From Anaeramoeba ignava (taxonomy: Eukaryota; Metamonada; Anaeramoebidae): 64,000 bases of DNA. The notes below the pieces were generated by a model. It had not been told where the DNA came from. It saw nothing but the letters and a program-made list of their open reading frames with translations, and made no database searches. Every line of letters starts with the position of its first letter. Position 1 is the stretch's first letter. The position numbers were made by a program, and so were the translations under genes. The stretch is from contig JAPDFW010000081.1 in NCBI GenBank assembly GCA_028826165.1, positions 700,501 through 764,500 on the forward strand, read 5' to 3'. Shown piece by piece: positions 12,501-23,500 of this stretch.

Positions 12501-14599
12501 CTATTCTCCATATTCAAAACTTATTAAAACTCATTCTGGAGAAAATTTTCATCATCCAAAACAACCCCAAAAGTAAGAAAAAACATATGTTATAATTTTT
12601 TAATTCCCTTCTTTTTTAATTCTGTTTTTTTAGAAGAAGCATTAGTGAATCTGAATTATCAATGCATTCAAGTGAAAATGTAAAAGAATTTTCTTTTTTT
12701 TTCTTTTGTGGAAAATGATCAAATTTAATTCAAAATATTTATGAAAAAAAAAAACAAAAAATTTATTTGATTAATTTTTAGTTGGAAAATCAAGAAAAAC
12801 AAAAGAAATTGAAACAATTGATGATTTACTTAAAATACCACTTGCAATTGATTATTTTAAAGAATTTTTAAGTCAACAACTTAATAGTGAAAATCTATCA
12901 TTTTATCTTGAAGTTGAAGAATTTAAAAAAATACCAACAATGAAGGTATTTTTTTTTCCAAAAAACATGAAAATCTAAAAAATTTCAAAAACATGAAATG
13001 AAAAATATTTTAAATAATTTAGGAACTTGGAGAAAGAGCAGTAATTATATATGAAAAATTTGTTAAACCAGAATCATTATTTGAAATTAATATTGATTCG
13101 AAAAATCGAGAACAATTAATTCAAATGATTTCAGATTCTCAATATTCTCATAATATGTTTGATAAAGCTGAAGATATTGTTATAAAACACATGGCATATA
13201 ACTCATTTGAACCATTTAAAGCAACTGAATTATTTAAAACGTTAATGAAAAAATTAAATTCAGATACAGAAAGACAATATGATACAATCAAAATTGTATT
13301 TATTATTTTTACAAACAATTAATTTTATTTTAAATTTTGATTTATTATTTTAAATTTTAAAAAAAGGGAACTTTAATTTGGAAAAAACAAAATATTGGGT
13401 TATTAAATTCAGGTTTAAGATTTGAAGGAACACCAAGAAAACCTACTAAAGTTGCAAGTGAATTACTTAATGCACTTATTCAAATGTTAAATGCTAATTA
13501 TTCTATAAATTCTGAACAAATTAATTGTGATTCTTTATCTCATACAATTTCATTTAGAAGATTTGTTATATCAACTTATGAACTTCAACAAGTACAATTT
13601 TAATTCAAAATTTATTTCAAAATTTATTTCAAAATTTATTTCAAAATTCATTTCAAAATTCATTTCAAAATTTATTTCAAAATTCATTTCAAAATTCATT
13701 TCAAAATTATTTCAAAATTTAATTCAAAATTCATTTCAAAATTTAATTCAAAATTCATTTCAAAATTCATTTCAAAATTCATTTCAAAATTTATTTCAAA
13801 ATTTAATTCAAAATTCATTTCAAAATTTAAATTCATTTCAAAATTTATTTAAAATTCATTTCAAAATTTAAATTCATTTCAAAATTAAAATTAATAGGTT
13901 GATTTAGAATCAGTTGATAACGTTGAATTATTCCTTTTCTTCTTAAATATTTATAATATATTATTTATTCATTCACTTATTTCAAGAGGAGAACCAACAG
14001 AAAAATTAGCACAAACAAAATTTTTCACTGAAAATAAATATATAATTTCTTCACAAGAATTTTCGTTATTAGATATTCGAAATGGAATTTTACTTGGAAA
14101 TATAAATCCTAAAAATAAAAATACTCAAGAAAAATATTTCAAACAAAATGATCCAAGAGAAAAATATATTTCAACAATTAAAGATAATAGAGTCATATTT
14201 AGTTTACTTTCTTTAAGAGAAATTAATCCTCCTTTAAAAGTATTTTCAAAAGAAAATTATTCAGAACAATTAAATAATTGTGTCGAATATTTCTTAATGA
14301 AAAATGTTCAAATTGATGAAAAACAAAAAAAGGTAAATTAAAATTCATTTCGAAAATTAAAATTAAAATTTAAATTAAAATTCAATTTAAAAAAATAGAT
14401 TATTCTTCCAAAAATTTTTCTTGAATTTGGATCTGAATTTGGTCAAAATCGTTTAGAAATTGTTCAATGGATTTCAAATTTCTTAATTGATTCAGAATCA
14501 TTTCCACATGAAAATTGGAATACTTATACAACTAAATTTCAAAGAATTAAAACAATTCCAACACTTACTTTTGATTCAAATTATCAATTTTACAAATAA
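9520..14599 (+). CDS. PAS - coiled coil - RGS - DUF547 multidomain protein
   Basis: Nine exons (9520-9788, 10369-12016, 12421-12572, 12634-12671, 12782-12945, 13023-13295, 13367-13591, 13898-14332, 14399-14599) join in phase to about 1,134 aa. Order: PAS-like domain at about 25-150, split by intron 1 (AIFLANSEAKFIEANQ, then GFFEFNFQYL and HGWSIPLKIG); disordered S/E/N-rich region with a (NQ)n tract; a coiled coil at about 330-620 with ENNQLR heptads; RGS domain at about 715-850 (PLAIDYFKEFLSQQLNSENL); DUF547 domain from about 860 to the end (FLFFLNIYNILFIHSL). RGS domains speed GTP hydrolysis by heterotrimeric G-alpha; PAS domains sense ligands or mediate dimers. Exon 4 is only 38 nt and needs the weaker donor GTGAAA rather than GTAAAA eight bases downstream to keep the RGS frame. 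N-terminal MGNEGSS could be myristoylated (inference). Confidence 0.87.
9789..10368. repeat. Repeat-filled intron 1 of the PAS-RGS gene
   Basis: Intron splitting the PAS domain. Its 3' two thirds are (AAATTA)n, preceded by two copies of a block containing ACATTTAAATTTTACAATTA. Donor GTAATT, acceptor AAAAG. Confidence 0.85.
12017..12420. repeat. Repeat-filled intron 2 of the PAS-RGS gene
   Basis: Made of AAAATTAAAATTCATTTATAAAATT units, the reverse complement of the TTTTATAAATGAATTTT family seen in other introns. The reading frame happens to stay open into it (a run of K, I and L codons up to 12277), which would mislead a gene finder. Donor GTAAAA, acceptor TTTAG. Confidence 0.85.
13592..13897. 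repeat. Repeat-filled intron 7 of the PAS-RGS gene
   Basis: About 270 bp of ATTTCAAAATTC / ATTTCAAAATTT 12-bp units, a unit not used by the other introns of the same gene. Donor GTACAA, acceptor ATAG. Confidence 0.85.
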
Positions 14600-14798
14600 T
14601 TTTAAATTTCAAAAAAAAAAAAACAAATTTGTATTTTTTAAAAATCAAACAATTTCTTTGATTTTTCTTCAATTCTCTTTTTTTTATTCCTTTCTTTTAT
14701 TCTTTTCTTTTTCTTTTTATTGTTGAAATTGATTTATTTTCTTAATAAAAATCAAAAATCAAAAATTAAAAATTCATTTTTTTCTTTTTTAAAATAAA

Positions 14799-15587
14799 AT
14801 GCAATCAAAAAATTCAAAATTAGAAGGAATTCAAACTTTAATGATAATTCTTTTAGTTGGTTTTTTCATAAATAGATTAATTAATTCATTTGCTTATCCT
14901 TTTCTAAATAGTTTTGAAGCTAAAAATTTAATTGGATTATTAGTTATTATTTCTGTTCAAACAATTGAATTGTTAATTTGTTTTTGGATTTGGAAAAATA
15001 GAGAAAATAAACAATTTGAAGAAACAAATTTTGGACAAATTGAATCAATTCTGAATAAACTAGCAATTTTTGAACAAATTTTATTAATAATCAAGGGTTT
15101 TTATGATCCACTAATTTTACATTTTCAAGCTTATTTATTAACAATAATTCCTTTTACAATTTTCGTTTTATTAATTGTTTACTTTCCAAAACAAAAAGAA
15201 CCATCAACAAAAACTGAAAAGAAATGGTGTTTTTCTCATTCAATGAAATTTGCTTATTTGGTTCTTGTTTTTGTGATTCAATCCATAATTGTTTCTTTTG
15301 TGATTTTATTTTCTTGGAATCATACAAATTCTCAAATGTTTAAAAATTTTGCAAAAAATGCAATTAAGTCTGGTTTTTTAAATTGGATTTTATTACTTTT
15401 CTCTTTTATTATTGTAAATTTATTCAATGTTTTGGCAACAAAATTTGATGAAGTTTTTGCAAGAAAAAAAACTAAAAAATGGATTATAATTTTGAATTTA
15501 ATAATTTCTTTTATTTCTTTATTTTCTTCAATTCCTCAAATTGCTTTATTTTCATTTGTTATTTCAATTCTTTATAGATTTACTTAA
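14799..15587 (+). CDS. Integral membrane protein, about seven helices, unknown family
   Basis: Single exon, 262 aa. Hydrophobic segments fall at about 13-33, 42-65, 85-105, 110-130, 150-175, 190-215 and 225-255, separated by short charged loops (WKNRENKQ, PKQKEPSTKTEKKW, FARKKTKKW). I do not recognise the family and see no catalytic motif or signal peptide. The start is the first ATG after an A/T-rich leader 200 bp beyond the previous gene's stop. The gene converges with the (-) Ras gene. Confidence 0.75.
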   Translation: MQSKNSKLEGIQTLMIILLVGFFINRLINSFAYPFLNSFEAKNLIGLLVIISVQTIELLICFWIWKNRENKQFEETNFGQIESILNKLAIFEQILLIIKGFYDPLILHFQAYLLTIIPFTIFVLLIVYFPKQKEPSTKTEKKWCFSHSMKFAYLVLVFVIQSIIVSFVILFSWNHTNSQMFKNFAKNAIKSGFLNWILLLFSFIIVNLFNVLATKFDEVFARKKTKKWIIILNLIISFISLFSSIPQIALFSFVISILYRFT

Positions 15588-15782
15588 TAAAAATTAATAG
15601 AAATTTAAATTTAAATTTAAATCTTTTGGATTTATTTTTTTGTAAAAGAATTAGAATTATTTTTTGAAAAGAAAGAAAAAAAAAAAAGAATTATTTTTTG
15701 AAAAAGAAAAATGAAAAAAAAAAAATTGGAATTAATCAAGAAAGAAAAAAAAAATGGAAACCAACAAAAGAATTTATGAGTT

Positions 15783-17083
15783 TCACATCATAAGACAACC
15801 TTTTTTCTTTTTTCCAGTTTGACCTGCAGTTGGTCCAGAAGGATCAACAGCTCTTCTTTTACGAATTTCTCTAACACATTGAGCAAAAGATTCTTCAATA
15901 TTAATCTAATAAAATCAAAATTAAAATTAAAATTAAAATTAAAATTAAAAATAAAATCAAAATTAAATCAAAATTAAATCAAAATTAAATTAAATCAAAA
16001 TAAAATCAAAATTAAATCAAATCAAAATAAAATCAAAATTAAATCAAAAATAAATCAAATTAAAATTAAATTAAAATTAAATTAAATTAAAATAAAATTA
16101 AATTAAATCAAAATTAAATTAAAATCAAAATTAAATCAAATTAAAATTAAATTAAAATAAAATTAAATTAAATCAAAATTAAATCAAAATTAAATCAAAA
16201 TTAAATTAAATCAAAATTAAATCAAAATTAAATTAAAATTAAAATCAAAATTAAATTAAAATACTTACAACATTCTTTGCAGATGTTTCAAGAAATGGAT
16301 ATCCATATGATTTTGCTAAATCTTGTCCTTCTTTCTTTTGTTACTTGTTGATCACCTTTTGGTAAATCACATTTGTTAGCTAATAATACAATTGGGACAT
16401 CATCATCATCTTTTGCTCGAATAATTTCATCTCGAAATTCTCCAATTTCTTCAAATGATTTTCGATTATCACATGCATATACAAGAAGAAATCCATCACC
16501 ATTTTGAAAGTGATGGGATCTTAAACTTGAATATTCTTCTTGTCCAGCTAATTATTTTAAAAATATAAATTTAAATTAAAATTAAAATTAAAATTAAAAT
16601 TCATTTATAAAATTAAAATTTTAAAATTAAAATTAAGCAGTTAAAATTTTATAAAATTAAAATTAAATTTAAAATTAAATTTAAAATTAAAATTAAAATT
16701 AAATTTAAAATTATAATTAAAATTATAATTAAAATTAAAATTAAAATTCATTTATAAAATTAAAATTAAAAATTAAAATTAAAATTAAAATTAAAATTAA
16801 AATTCATTTATATAATTAAAATTAAAATTAAAATTAAAATTAAAATTAAATAAAAAAATGAAAATGGTAAATGAAGTTTGAATTTAAAAAAAAAAAATTT
16901 ACCTGTATCTAAAATATCGAGATAAGCAACTTCATTATCAACAAAAATATGTTTTTTATAACATTCTTCAATTGTAGGATCATAATCTCTAATAAATTGT
17001 TGTGAGATAAATTGAAGTGTAATTGCTGATTTTCCAACACTTCCTGGTCCTGCTATAACTACTTGATATTTATGTTCTCCCAT
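15783..17083 (-). CDS. Ras-family small GTPase, CaaX CLMM, one-base frame break
   Basis: Three exons: 17083-16903, 16547-16269 and 15905-15783. Landmarks in order: P-loop GPGSVGKSA, switch [10 protein letters not shown], switch [18 protein letters not shown] (split by intron 1), NKCD base-recognition motif, ETSAK, a basic tail and a C-terminal CLMM prenylation box followed by TGA. The product would be about 193 aa, the usual Ras length. In exon 2, at about 16328-16336, the coding strand reads AAAGAAAGAAGGACAAG where the frame needs AAAGAAGAAGGACAAG, so one extra A shifts the frame between the NKCD and ETSAK motifs. Both flanks are well conserved, so I favour an assembly indel or a very recent mutation. 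Likely a membrane-anchored Ras/Rap-type signalling switch. Confidence 0.82.
15906..16268. repeat. Repeat-filled intron 2 of the Ras gene
   Basis: Composed of AAATTAAATC / AAATCAAAATT variants. Sense-strand donor GTAAGT, acceptor TTAG. Confidence 0.82.
16548..16902. repeat. Repeat-filled intron 1 of the Ras gene
   Basis: (AAAATT)n with TTCATTTATAAAATT blocks, the same family found in the RhoGEF, Rab and eS8 introns. It interrupts switch II exactly between DT and AGQEE coding sequence. Confidence 0.82.
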
Positions 17084-17354
17084 TTTTATATTTTAATTTT
17101 TTTAATTTTTTTAATTTTGTTTTTGTTTTAAAAAAAAAATAACACAAAAAAATAAGTTTTTTTTTTAAAAAAAAAAATGAAAAATGAAAATAGAAATTTT
17201 AAATTAAAAAATTTTTTTTTAAACCCTTTTTTTTAAATTAAAATTTTCTTTGTTCTCAAAAAAATCAGAAGAAAGAAAATTTTTCTTTTTTTTTTTAATT
17301 AAAAAATTTTTTTTTTTCTTCTTTCTTTTTTTTTATTTAAGATCTTTAAATTAT

Positions 17355-18135
17355 TTTTGATAGAATTTAATTAAAATTTTAATTAAAAATATTTCAATAA
17401 ATTTATTCCATTTTAATCCAAATTAAAATATTTCAATTTAATCTCTATTTATATTTAATTTAATTTTAATTAAAAATATTTCAATAAATTTATTCCATTT
17501 TAATCCAAATTAAAATATTTCAATTTAATCTCTATTTATATTTAATTTAATTTTAATTAAAAATATTTCAATAAATTTATTCCATTTTAATCCAAATTAA
17601 AATATTTCAATTTAATCTCTATTTAAATTTAATTAAATTTTTAATTAAAAATATTTCAATAAATTTATTCCATTTTAATTCAAATTAAAATATTTCAATT
17701 TAATCTATATTTATATTTAATTTAATTTTTAATTAAAAATATTTCAATAAATTTATTCTATTTTTAATCCAAATCAAAATATTTCAATTTAATCTCTATT
17801 TATATTTAATTTTAATTTTAATTAAAAATATTTCAATAAATTTATTCCATTTTAATCCAAATTAAAATATTTCAATTTAATCTCTATTTATATTTAATTT
17901 AATTTTAATTAAAAATATTTCAATAAATTTATTCCATTTTAATCCAAATTAAAATATTTCAATTTAATCTCTATTTATATTTAATTTAATTTTAATTAAA
18001 AATATTTCAATAAATTTATTCCATTTTAATCCAAATTAAAATATTTCAATTTAATCTCTATTTTTATTTAATTTAATTTTAATTAAAAATATTTCAATAA
18101 ATTTATTCCATTTTAATTCAAATTAAATTATTTTT
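17355..18135. repeat. 87-bp satellite, about nine tandem copies
   Basis: The landmark ATTTCAATAAATTTATTCC recurs at 87-bp steps (for example 17391, 17478, 17565). Each unit also carries TTTAATCTCTATTTATATTT. Copies differ by single substitutions or A/T indels. It lies upstream of the (-) Ras gene. Confidence 0.9.
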
Positions 18136-19120
18136 ATTCCACTTTTTGTTTATTTTTATTTATTTTGTTTAAATTTTTAAAAAAAACAATTTGATTAAAC
18201 TTTTAAAAAGGAAAAACAAATGATATCTTTTTATAAAAATAAAATTTAAATGGGTTTTTGGGTTTTTTTTGGTTTTAAATTGGGTTTTAAATTGGTTTTA
18301 AATTGGGTTTTAAATTGGATTTTAAAAATATTTTTTAAATTTATTTTTAAATTTATTTTAATTCAAATTAAAAATATTTGGTTTTAATCTCTATTTAAAT
18401 TGGTTTTTAATTTTGATTTTTAAATGGCTTTAAATGTTTTAAAATATTTTAAATTTAATCTCTATTTTTAAATTTAATTTAAATTTTTTTTAAAAATTTT
18501 AAATTGGGTTTTAAATTTATTTTTATTTTAATTGGGTTTTAAATTGGTTTTTGAAATTGATTTTAAAGGTTTTAATTGATTTTTTTATTTATTTTTTGGT
18601 TTTAATTTTAATTTTAAAAATATTTAAATAAATTGGTTTTCTGATTTTAAATTGAAATTAAAATGTTTTTAAATTGATTTTAATCTGGTTTTTAATTTAA
18701 TTTTAAATGATTTTAAATTGGTTTTAAAAATATTTTTAAATAAATTTATTCTATTTTAAATTGGTTTTTAAATTAAATATTTCAATTTAATCTCTATTTA
18801 TATTTAATTTAAATTTTAATTAAAATATTTTAAATTGATTTAAATTGATTTTAAATTAGTTTTTAAATTGGTTTTAAATTTATTTATATTTAATTTAAAT
18901 TTTAATTTAAAATATTTTCAATAATTTTATTCCATTTTAAATTGGTTTTAAATTGGTTTTTAAATTATTTTTAATTCCACTTTTTGTTTTATTTTTATTT
19001 TAAATTTTGTTTTTAAATTTAAAAAGTGGTTTTAAATTGGGTTTTAAATTGATTTTAATTTTTTACTTTGAATTAAAAAGGAAAAACAAATGATATCTTT
19101 TTTAAAAAGAAGAAAAAGGA
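18136..19120. repeat. Mosaic of 87-bp satellite fragments and TTTTAAATTGG units
   Basis: Fragments of the 87-bp unit (TTTAATCTCTATTTA) near 18385, 18460 and 18785 are interrupted by short runs of TTTTAAATTGG. The non-repeat segment AAAAAGGAAAAACAAATGAT occurs twice, near 18207 and 19077, with related flanks (TTCCACTTTTTGTTT at about 18138 and 18976), so a larger unit of about 870 bp was duplicated and then invaded by the 11-bp repeat. Confidence 0.75.
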
Positions 19121-20490
19121 ATTGAAATTGAATTTTAAATTGGGTTTTAATTTTGGTTTTAAAATTAAATTGTTTTTAAATTGGGTTTTTAAATTGGTTT
19201 TTAAATTGGTTTTAAATTGGTTTTAAATTGATTTTAAATAGGGTTTTTAAATGGGTTTTAAATTGGGTTTTAAATTGGGTTTTAAATTGATTTTTAAATT
19301 GGTTTTAAATTGGTTTTAAAATTGGTTTTAAAATTTAAATTGATTTTAAATTGATTTTTAAATTGATTTTAAATTGATTTTAAATTTAGTTTTAAATTGG
19401 TTTTAAATTGATTTTAAATTGGTTTTAAATTGATTTTAAATTGGTTTTAAATTGGTTTTTAAATTGGTTTTAAATTGGTTTTTAAATTGATTTTAAATTG
19501 GTTTTTAAATTGGTTTTAAATTGGTTTTAAAATTGATTTTTAAATTGGTTTTTAAATTGGTTTTAAATTGGTTTTAAATTGGTTTTAAATTGATTTTAAA
19601 TTGGTTTTAAATTGGTTTTTAAATTGGGTTTTAAATTGGTTTTAAATTGATTTTAAATTGGTTTTAAATTGATTTTAAATTGGTTTTTAAATTGGTTTTA
19701 AATTGGTTTTAAATTGGTTTTAAATTTGGTTTTAAATTGGTTTTAAATTGAGTTTTAAATTGGTTTTTAAATTGGTTTTAAATTGGTTTTAAATTGATTT
19801 TAAATTGGTTTTAAATTGGTTTTAAATTGGTTTTAAATTGGTTTTTAAATTGGTTTTAAATTGGGTTTTAAATTGGTTTTAAATTGGGTTTTAAATTGGT
19901 TTTTAAATTGGGTTTTAAATTGGTTTTAAATTGGTTTTAAATTGATTTTTAAATTGGTTTTTAAATTGGTTTTTAAATTGGGTTTTAAATTGGTTTTTAA
20001 ATTGGTTTTAAATTGGTTTTAAATTGGTTTTAAATTGGTTTTAAATTGGTTTTAAATTGGTTTTAAATTGGTTTTAAATTGGATTTTAAATTGGTTTTAA
20101 ATTGGTTTTAAATTGATTTTAAATTGGATTTTAAATTGATTTTAAATTGGTTTTTAAATTGGGTTTTAAATTGGTTTTAAATTGGTTTTAAATTGATTTT
20201 AAATTGGATTTTAAATTGATTTTAAATTGGTTTTAAATTGGTTTTTAAATTGGTTTTAAATTGGTTTTAAATTTGATTTTAAATTGGTTTTAAATTGGTT
20301 TTAAATTGGTTTTAAATTGGTTTTAAATTGGGTTTTAAATTGGGTTTAATTTGGTTTTAAATTGGGTTTTAAATTGGTTTTAAATTGGTTTTAAATTGGT
20401 TTTAATTTGGTTTTAAATTAATTTTAAATTGGTTTTAAATTGGGTTTAAATTAATTTTAAATTGGATTTTAAATTGGGTTTAAATTTTTT
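19121..20490. repeat. 11-bp array (TTTTAAATTGG)n
   Basis: A nearly unbroken run of more than 100 copies of TTTTAAATTGG with T-run and GG/GA/GGG variants. The top strand has G but almost no C, giving strong strand asymmetry. It ends about 35 bp from the DOCK gene stop codon. Confidence 0.9.
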
Positions 20491-20526
20491 TAAAAAGGTT
20501 GTAAATGTTATAAAAGTTAAATAAAA

Positions 20527-23500
20527 TCATTTCATAAATCCAGTTTTTTCCAATCTTAAATCTATTAAACTTGGTTCTAATAACCTTCTCATTTTTCCAA
20601 AAAATTTTGTTAATTTATCATGAAATCTTCTTGTTTCTTCTGAACCTAATTGACGATGTAATTTCAATCCTTCTTCAAGTAAATCTTGTTGTTTAAGAAA
20701 CTCCAATTTTAATCGAATAACAGAATCTTCATCATTTGGATTTTCTTTCAAATATTCTTCAGTAAAAAAGGCTTGTTGATATTTAAAAACACCTCCATTA
20801 ACAGCAGCATCAATAATTCCATTCAAACACATTGAAAGTTGATTTAAATTTGTTTCTTTTCCACTTGGTGACTTATATAACTTAATATAACTTGATAATT
20901 CAATATTCTTATTTTCTGTTGTGTTGATTGCATTCTGAATTGGTGATAATTCATGAACAACCTTCTTTATAACTTTCAATCTATTCCGAATTGATGGAAA
21001 TGAATCTTCTGTAATTAAAAATTCATTATGTAACCATAAATATCTAAATTCATTTTCTTTATCTTTGATTTTTTGAATTGGTTTTGAACTTAAAAAAACA
21101 TTAATTGAATCATTTATAATAAAATTCTTGGCAAAATCTGGAATATTTTCATCAAATATTCTCTTTTTTCCTTCAAGCTAAAATAAAATAAAATTAATTA
21201 ATATTTTTATAAATTTCTTTTTTTATAATAATAATTTACTTCTTCTTGAAATGAAGGAATAACAGTTGCAACTTGAATATATTGTCCATCTCCTTCCAAA
21301 AATTGATCTGGTGGTTCTTTTGGACTAATTTGTGCTTTTGGATAACGTTCTTGAAGATATTCAACAAATCCTGCAAGTCTTTCTAATAATTGACCTTTAT
21401 AAATAAATTCACAATTTTTAACATTTAAAAATTTTTCTTGATGTTCAAATCCTTTTCCATAAAATCCAACTCTAAAATAAGTTGAATACATTCTTTCAAT
21501 TCTCATAATCCTTTCATACATTTCCAATTCTTTTTTTAACATCCCACAAAATTTTTGATAATTATAACTAACTTTAAGATATCTTTCCTTCAACAAATTA
21601 ACTAATTCAATTCCTTTTTCAAACCAATTTCCTTGATCAAAACAATCAATAGCTTTTTTGATAATATTTTCCTTTCGAATTGCTTGTGATTCTCTCATCA
21701 AATTAAACAATGGCATTTCTTGTTTTGAATAATCCCATTTCAACAAATCTGAATAAAGCAACAATGTGTTTGCAGCTTCTGGATACCATTTCCTTCGAAT
21801 ATTCAAATTATAAAGCATACTTATATATTTTGTAACCATATCATAACTTTTTTTTCTTCTTAAATAATCAATTAAATCAATAATAGCTTCTGATAATTCA
21901 TGAGTAAAAGTTTCTTTTTTACTATATTTTCTAACAAGAAAAATATGTTCAACAACTTCTTTTAATTGAGAAGCAAGCATTACTCCCTTTTTTTTTTAAA
22001 TTTTTAAAATTAATATTAAAATTTAATTTGTTTTTTTGTTTTTTTGAAATTAACCTTTTCTTTTAATAATTGATGATCCATTAACCATGTATAAATTTGT
22101 GGGAAAAATTTCTGTTCAAATTTCTTATACATTCCCCTTTCTAATGCTAAATCAATTACAGACATTGTGTGTTGTTCAACATAATTAAATTTTCCAGTTT
22201 TTGTGAATTCTGTTTCAACAAGTGAATAGTAAAGATCAAGTCCTGTTAATTGAAGTTCTGGATTTTCCAAAAGAACCAAAGAAAGAAAAGGTTTGATTGT
22301 TGTTGAAATTAATTCATGTTGATTATTTCCAATTAAAATCCATGCATTTTTAAGTAATTCTGAACATTCTATTCTCATATCTCCAAATCTTTCAAGTAAA
22401 ATCTTTCTATTGGCTTCATTTGAATATAATTCAAATTGTAAATGTGGTATTTTCATAAAACTCACTAATGTTTTTAAATATGCTTCCCAAGCTCTAACTT
22501 CAAATTTAGGTGAATAAAAATTCCTTCTTAAAATTGATAAGAAAAATCTTAATTGTTTGAATATGATTGAAAATTGAATAAAACTCATTGATCTCCATTC
22601 TTTTGGAAATGTTTTGAATTTAAATATTCTGTTGAACACTTTCAATAAATCAATCAATGAAGAAGCTTGTTGAGTTGGATTTGGATGGAAAAAAGCAACA
22701 AAAGTTTGTGCTTCTAAAGGTTTCATCATATGTAAAATTGAAAGTAGCATAATAATCAGTTTACATTCATATTGCTCTCTTGAATGAATCTCTTTTTCAA
22801 TTATTTCTAAATTTGCTCGATCTGGTTTTGCTTGTAATTTTAATTTTTCAGTTTTTTTCTGATTGATACGAAATACTGAAACAATTAATGATGTAATTTT
22901 AGTCAATTCAAGAACACTTGGTTCTTTTGTTTGTTTTGGAATAGACATTCTAAATTTTCCTGTTTTCTTATATTCTTGTTCTGTTTGTTGATTTTGCTCT
23001 TGATTATTTCCTAAAATTACATTCTCTATGGAAACATTTCGTGATTGTATAATTGATTCATTTCCCAAATTTCTTTTCATTTGGGAAATTGATCTTTTCA
23101 CACTTTTAATCATTTTCCTGATAATTTTAATCCCTTTTTCAAAGGTTTCTTGATCTGTTGAAATTACTCTAATTAATTGTTTAAATATAATTGGGAAAAA
23201 TATTTTGCGAAAATCTGATGTTGAAACTAATGGACCTGTTGATATATCTAATAGAATTTTGATTTTTTCATCATCTAATTGTTTTCTTCCATAAGCAACT
23301 GATTTGAAAAGACTATTTTAAAAAAAATGTAAAATAAATATTTAAATTTAAATTTAGATTTAAAATAAATTTTATACCTTGAAACAATCAATCCTATTTT
23401 TTGAATAGGAAGAATTTTAATCAATTCTTCATAAATTGGATAAAGTTTTGTAATTGCAATAGTTTGTGTTCCAATAATCCAATCAGGTTCCATTTTCTCC

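Noticed and set aside
17355-18135. CRISPR array
   Set aside because: The 87-bp units are contiguous with no unique spacers, and the genome is eukaryotic.
19121-20490. Telomere or interstitial telomeric repeat
   Set aside because: TTTTAAATTGG has G-strand asymmetry but lacks a canonical telomere unit, varies in T-run length and lies between genes.
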